Source of the DNA: an uncultured Clostridia bacterium
GTDB lineage: Bacteria > Bacillota_A > Clostridia > Christensenellales > Aristaeellaceae
Assembly (NCBI GenBank): GCA_946408865.1
Contig: CAMJTZ010000080.1
Coordinates: forward strand, 1 to 8,172
Length of the DNA: 8,172 bases
Direction: 5' to 3'
Part shown: positions 5,362 to 8,172 of the stretch, piece after piece
Position numbering within the stretch: position 1 is the stretch's first letter
How the letters are laid out: the number at the start of each line of letters is the position of its first letter
Made by a program: the position numbers and the translations under genes
The notes under the pieces: model-generated
Told to the model about the DNA's origin: nothing
Database searches by the model: none
The model's input: only the letters and a program-made list of their open reading frames with translations

Positions 5362-6687
5362 ATGGATCTGGAATCACTGTGGAAGTCTGCCTGCATGCTG
5401 ATGGAAAAGAAAATGAATTATCTTGCATACACCACCTGGGTTCAGGACAATCTGTATCCGGTCGTGCTGGAAGATGATACACTGATCATCGGCGCCAAGA
5501 TGGAGCCGTTGATTCCCATGATTCAGAAAAAATACCTCTCTATCATCGAGAATTGCCTGAGTGAAAGCGAAGGAAAAGCGCTCAAGGCCCTGATCCTCGG
5601 AAAGAATGAAGCGGATCACCGTCTGACAAAAACAAACAAAAGCGGAGGGGACGATACGGATCCGCATCTGAATCCCAAATATACGATTAATTCTTTTATT
5701 GTAGGAGACAACAACCGCTTTGCCCGCGCAGCGGCACTGGCTGCTGCGGAATCGCCCGGAGATGTTTATAATCCGCTGTTTATCTACGGCGGGGTGGGCC
5801 TTGGGAAAACCCACCTGATGCAGGCAATCGGCAACTACGTGCATGAGAACAATCCGGAAAAGCGGATTCTCTACATGACGAGCGAAACGTTCATGAATGA
5901 GATGATCAACGCGATCCAGCAGAAGAGCACCTATGAATTCCGTGCGAAACTCCGGATGGTGGATGTGCTGCTGGTGGATGACATCCAGTTCATTGCCGGC
6001 CGGGAAGCGACACAGCAGGAGTTTTTCAATACGTTCAATGAACTGCACAATGAAAACAAGCAGATCGTCCTGACCAGCGACAAACCGCCCAAAGATATTC
6101 AGCGTCTGGAAGAACGGCTGTGCTCGCGGTTCGAGTGGGGTCTGGTGGCAGATATTCAGGCGCCGGATGAAGAGACCCGCAACGCGATTCTGCGCGAAAA
6201 AGTGAGACAGGAAAAATTTGAAGTTCCGGATGAAGTTATATCCATGATCGCCAGGGAGATCAAAAGCAATGTCCGCGAACTCGAAGGATGCCTGACCCGG
6301 CTTGTCGCATATTCCAATATGACGCAGCAACCGATTACGCTGGAGCTGAGCCAGACTGCTCTGAAGGAAATCATCGACAGCAGGAAAGTAAAGATTATTA
6401 CGGCAGAGATGATCATGCAGAGCGTCAGCGATTACTACAATGTTACGCTGAGTGAGATGGTGGGGCCGACCCGGAAACGCGAGATAACAATCCCACGTCA
6501 GGTTGCCATTTATCTGACACGGGAAATGACCGGCATGAGTCTGCCGCAGATCGGAACGGTCTTCGGAGGACGGGATCACACAACGATTCTGCACAGCTGC
6601 AAGGTGATGGAAAATACCGTTCGGGACGATCCCGGCATGAGGAACCTGGTGAATTCCATCAAACGGCAGATCGAGAGCGCACGGTGA
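5362..6687 (+). CDS. dnaA: Chromosomal replication initiator protein DnaA
   Basis: This 441-aa AAA+ ATPase binds DnaA boxes, melts the origin and loads the helicase. Domain I is at about 1-75 (MDLESLWKSA through WVQDNLYPV), domain II is a short linker at about 76-107, domain III follows, and domain IV is at about 345-441. Visible motifs are Walker A GGVGLGKTHL (143-152), Walker B LLVDDIQF (203-210), the box VII region RLCSRFEWGL (252-261) with the arginine finger, sensor II NVRELEGCLTRL (303-314), and the DNA-binding signature RQVAIYLTREMTG (379-391) with GGRDHTTILH (402-411). All look intact. The start at 5362 is preferred over an in-frame GTG at 5317 because domain I begins there and a G-rich site (GGGGG near 5350) precedes it. 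It is followed by its own terminator and then pheS; dnaN, the usual next gene, is missing. DnaA boxes upstream suggest autoregulation. Confidence 0.97.
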   Translation: MDLESLWKSACMLMEKKMNYLAYTTWVQDNLYPVVLEDDTLIIGAKMEPLIPMIQKKYLSIIENCLSESEGKALKALILGKNEADHRLTKTNKSGGDDTDPHLNPKYTINSFIVGDNNRFARAAALAAAESPGDVYNPLFIYGGVGLGKTHLMQAIGNYVHENNPEKRILYMTSETFMNEMINAIQQKSTYEFRAKLRMVDVLLVDDIQFIAGREATQQEFFNTFNELHNENKQIVLTSDKPPKDIQRLEERLCSRFEWGLVADIQAPDEETRNAILREKVRQEKFEVPDEVISMIAREIKSNVRELEGCLTRLVAYSNMTQQPITLELSQTALKEIIDSRKVKIITAEMIMQSVSDYYNVTLSEMVGPTRKREITIPRQVAIYLTREMTGMSLPQIGTVFGGRDHTTILHSCKVMENTVRDDPGMRNLVNSIKRQIESAR

Positions 6688-6720
6688 TTCAGCGATCCGC
6701 AAACGGAAATCAGCTATCAG

Positions 6721-6747
6721 GAAGGAACGTGAAGACGTTCCTTTTTT
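6721..6747 (+). terminator. Intrinsic terminator after dnaA
   Basis: A 9-bp stem, AAGGAACGT 6722-6730 with ACGTTCCTT 6735-6743, has loop GAAG and runs into a T tract ending at 6747. It lies 34 bp after the dnaA stop, making dnaA a single-gene transcript separated from pheST. Confidence 0.88.
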
Positions 6748-6749
6748 CT

Positions 6750-6778
6750 TTGCATTCAGAAGTTCTGCGTGATATAAT
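6750..6778 (+). promoter_or_regulatory. Promoter of pheST
   Basis: TTGCAT (6750-6755) and a perfect TATAAT (6773-6778) are separated by 17 bp, with TGA before the -10 making a perfect extended -10 (TGnTATAAT). The predicted start near 6785 leaves a leader of only about 28 nt before the pheS ATG. That is too short for the T-box riboswitch that often controls pheST in Firmicutes. Confidence 0.78.
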
Positions 6779-6812
6779 ATAATTTAGTATTTTCAGGCAG
6801 GAGTGAGCAATC

Positions 6813-7829
6813 ATGGAGCAAAGGATCAACGCGCTTCGCGAGGCAATGAAGCAGCAGATCGGACAGATCAATTCCAAGGAAAAACTGGCTGCTTTCTGGC
6901 AGGAATTCCTGGGCAAGAAGGGAAGCATTGCAGATCTGATGAAAGGCCTCGGAACGGTTGCCAAGGAAGACCGGCCGGCCATGGGCAAGGTTATCAATGA
7001 CTTCAAGGTCCAGGTGGAAGAACAGTACAGAATCATGAGCGAAAAGATGGAGCAGATGGAGCTGCAGGCGCGCAACCGCCTGGAAGCAGTGGATATCACG
7101 CTCCCTGCGAAAAAGTATCCGCAGGGACATCTGCATCCGCTGACGCTGGTCCGGAATGAAATGATCAATGTGTTTGCCGGTATGGGATTTGATGTGTTCG
7201 AAGGTCCCGAGATCGAGGATGACGATCATAACTTTACCCGGCTGAATGTTCCGAAGGATCATCCTTCCCGGGATATGCAGGATACCTTCTACCTCGACAA
7301 CGACTGGCTTCTGCGCACCCAGACGAGCGGCGGACAAATCCGCGTGATGGACGCACAGAAACCGCCGATCAAGGTACTGGTACCCGGGCGCGTGTTCCGC
7401 TCCGACAGCGACGCCACCCATTCCCCGATGTTCCATCAGATGGAAGGGCTTGTGGTGGACAAGGGAATCACGCTGTGCGATCTGCAGGGCATGCTGGACA
7501 AGTTTGTGCAGCAGCTGTTTGACGCCAGTGTCCGTACGCGGCTCCGGCCCAGCTATTTCCCGTTTACAGAACCCAGCGTGGAGGTGGATGTAAGCTGCTT
7601 TGAGTGCGCCGGCAAGGGATGCTCCCTGTGCAAGCACACCGGCTGGATTGAAGTGCTGGGCGGCGGTGTCGTACATCCCAAAGTGCTGGAAAACTGCGGG
7701 ATCGATTCCTCGGTATATTCCGGCATTGCATTTGGCATCGGCATTGAGCGGATTGCCATGCTGAAATACGGTATCAACAATATCGGCCTGCTGTTTGAGA
7801 ACGATCTTCGTTTCCTGAAGCAGTTCTGA
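6813..7829 (+). CDS. pheS: Phenylalanine--tRNA ligase alpha subunit
   Basis: This 338-aa class II aminoacyl-tRNA synthetase subunit is the catalytic half of the cytosolic alpha2-beta2 enzyme that charges tRNA-Phe. It has an N-terminal coiled-coil arm (about 1-90) that contacts tRNA, then the catalytic domain. Motif 1 is around [28 protein letters not shown] (split around 108-135), with DMQDTFYL (154-161) and LRTQTS (167-172). Motif 2 is [21 protein letters not shown] (around 192-212), and the Phe pocket region includes [18 protein letters not shown] (243-260). Motif 3 is [17 protein letters not shown] (304-320). Cysteines 262, 265, 270 and 273 form a CxxC-CxxC cluster as in many Firmicutes PheS. 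AGGAG lies 9 nt before the ATG. pheT follows after 19 bp. Confidence 0.98.
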   Translation: MEQRINALREAMKQQIGQINSKEKLAAFWQEFLGKKGSIADLMKGLGTVAKEDRPAMGKVINDFKVQVEEQYRIMSEKMEQMELQARNRLEAVDITLPAKKYPQGHLHPLTLVRNEMINVFAGMGFDVFEGPEIEDDDHNFTRLNVPKDHPSRDMQDTFYLDNDWLLRTQTSGGQIRVMDAQKPPIKVLVPGRVFRSDSDATHSPMFHQMEGLVVDKGITLCDLQGMLDKFVQQLFDASVRTRLRPSYFPFTEPSVEVDVSCFECAGKGCSLCKHTGWIEVLGGGVVHPKVLENCGIDSSVYSGIAFGIGIERIAMLKYGINNIGLLFENDLRFLKQF

Positions 7830-7848
7830 TCGAAAGGAGACTGAGAGC

Positions 7849-8172
7849 ATGAAAGTACCGTACAGCTGGCTGAAAGAATATGTGGACCTGGATGTGACCG
7901 CAGAGGAGCTGCAGGAAAAGCTGTTCAGCTGCGGCTTTGAAGTGGAGGAGCTGATCGACCTGGGCGCTGAGATCAGCAACGTGGTCGTCGGCGTGATCAA
8001 AAGCTGCGAAAAGGTGGAAGGCACCCACCTGGTGATCTGCCGGGTGGACTGCGGCGAATACGGCGACGATGTTCAGATCGTTACCGGCGCGCCGAACGTT
8101 TATGAAGGTATGCATACGCCGGCGGCGCTGGACGGCGCCACCCTGCCCGGCGGCGTCAAAATCAACGCGAAG
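7849..8172 (+). CDS. pheT: Phenylalanine--tRNA ligase beta subunit, N-terminal part
   Basis: The first 108 codons of PheT are present; the gene runs off the window (the family is about 800 aa). The N-terminus MKVPYSWLKEYVDLDVTAEE is diagnostic, and residues about 40-108 form the start of the EMAP/OB-fold tRNA-binding domain (VVVGVIKSCEKVEGTHLVIC, VQIVTGAPNV, TPAALDGATLPGG). The beta subunit carries tRNA binding and editing functions and pairs with PheS. AAAGGAGA lies 8 nt before the ATG and the gap from pheS is 19 bp, so the two are one operon. Confidence 0.97.
   Translation, partial: MKVPYSWLKEYVDLDVTAEELQEKLFSCGFEVEELIDLGAEISNVVVGVIKSCEKVEGTHLVICRVDCGEYGDDVQIVTGAPNVYEGMHTPAALDGATLPGGVKINAK

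Noticed and set aside
5374..6702. A 442-codon open frame on the minus strand opposite dnaA
   Set aside because: It is a shadow of the dnaA codon pattern: no ribosome site, no recognisable domains, and His/Arg/Phe-rich antisense composition.
6756..8024. A 422-codon open frame on the minus strand opposite pheS and pheT
   Set aside because: It is antisense to two unmistakable genes and crosses their promoter and junction. It has low-complexity composition and no ribosome site.

Overview
The window looks like chromosomal DNA of a low-complexity, moderately GC-balanced Firmicute (Clostridia-like). This is inferred from the 23S-5S rRNA end, strong GGAGG-type ribosome sites, DnaA boxes of the TTATCCACA type, a Firmicutes-style DnaA and PheS, and an FHA/SEDS cell-wall cluster. 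The lineage cannot be fixed from sequence reading alone; a gut or rumen Christensenellales-type clostridium is a guess.

Layout. At 1-263 (+) lie the 3' end of a 23S rRNA gene and a complete 5S rRNA, closed by a hairpin terminator. The gene-free stretch 299-540 holds a tandem pair of about 100-nt units. Each unit folds into two hairpins, and the two copies differ at seven base pairs by compensatory changes. The stretch ends in a second terminator that works in both directions. At 594-4914 (-) is a tightly packed six-gene cluster with one visible promoter. In transcription order it holds an unrecognised 168-aa protein, a ZnuA/TroA-type metal-binding protein, a membrane-anchored FHA protein, a divergent SEDS (FtsW/RodA-like) membrane protein, an 89-aa single-pass Pro/Ser/Thr-rich protein and a YhhN-family membrane protein. 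At 4915-5361 is the divergent control region of dnaA, with three perfect DnaA boxes, promoter candidates and a possible leader ORF. At 5362-8172 (+) are dnaA with its own terminator, then a strong promoter, pheS and the start of pheT.

How it fits together. The plus-strand genes are core information-processing functions: ribosome, replication initiation and Phe-tRNA charging. dnaA is not followed by dnaN nor preceded by rpmH, so the usual Firmicutes origin neighbourhood has been rearranged. The rRNA genes read toward dnaA, which argues against a working origin at the dnaA promoter. The minus-strand cluster resembles the FHA-SEDS-PBP module of Gram-positive cell-wall synthesis. However, the SEDS protein has lost a signature motif, the FHA domain has altered phosphothreonine contacts, and no transpeptidase is present where one is expected.

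The best candidates for something undescribed are the covarying tandem structured element after the 5S gene and the partnerless divergent SEDS/FHA cluster.
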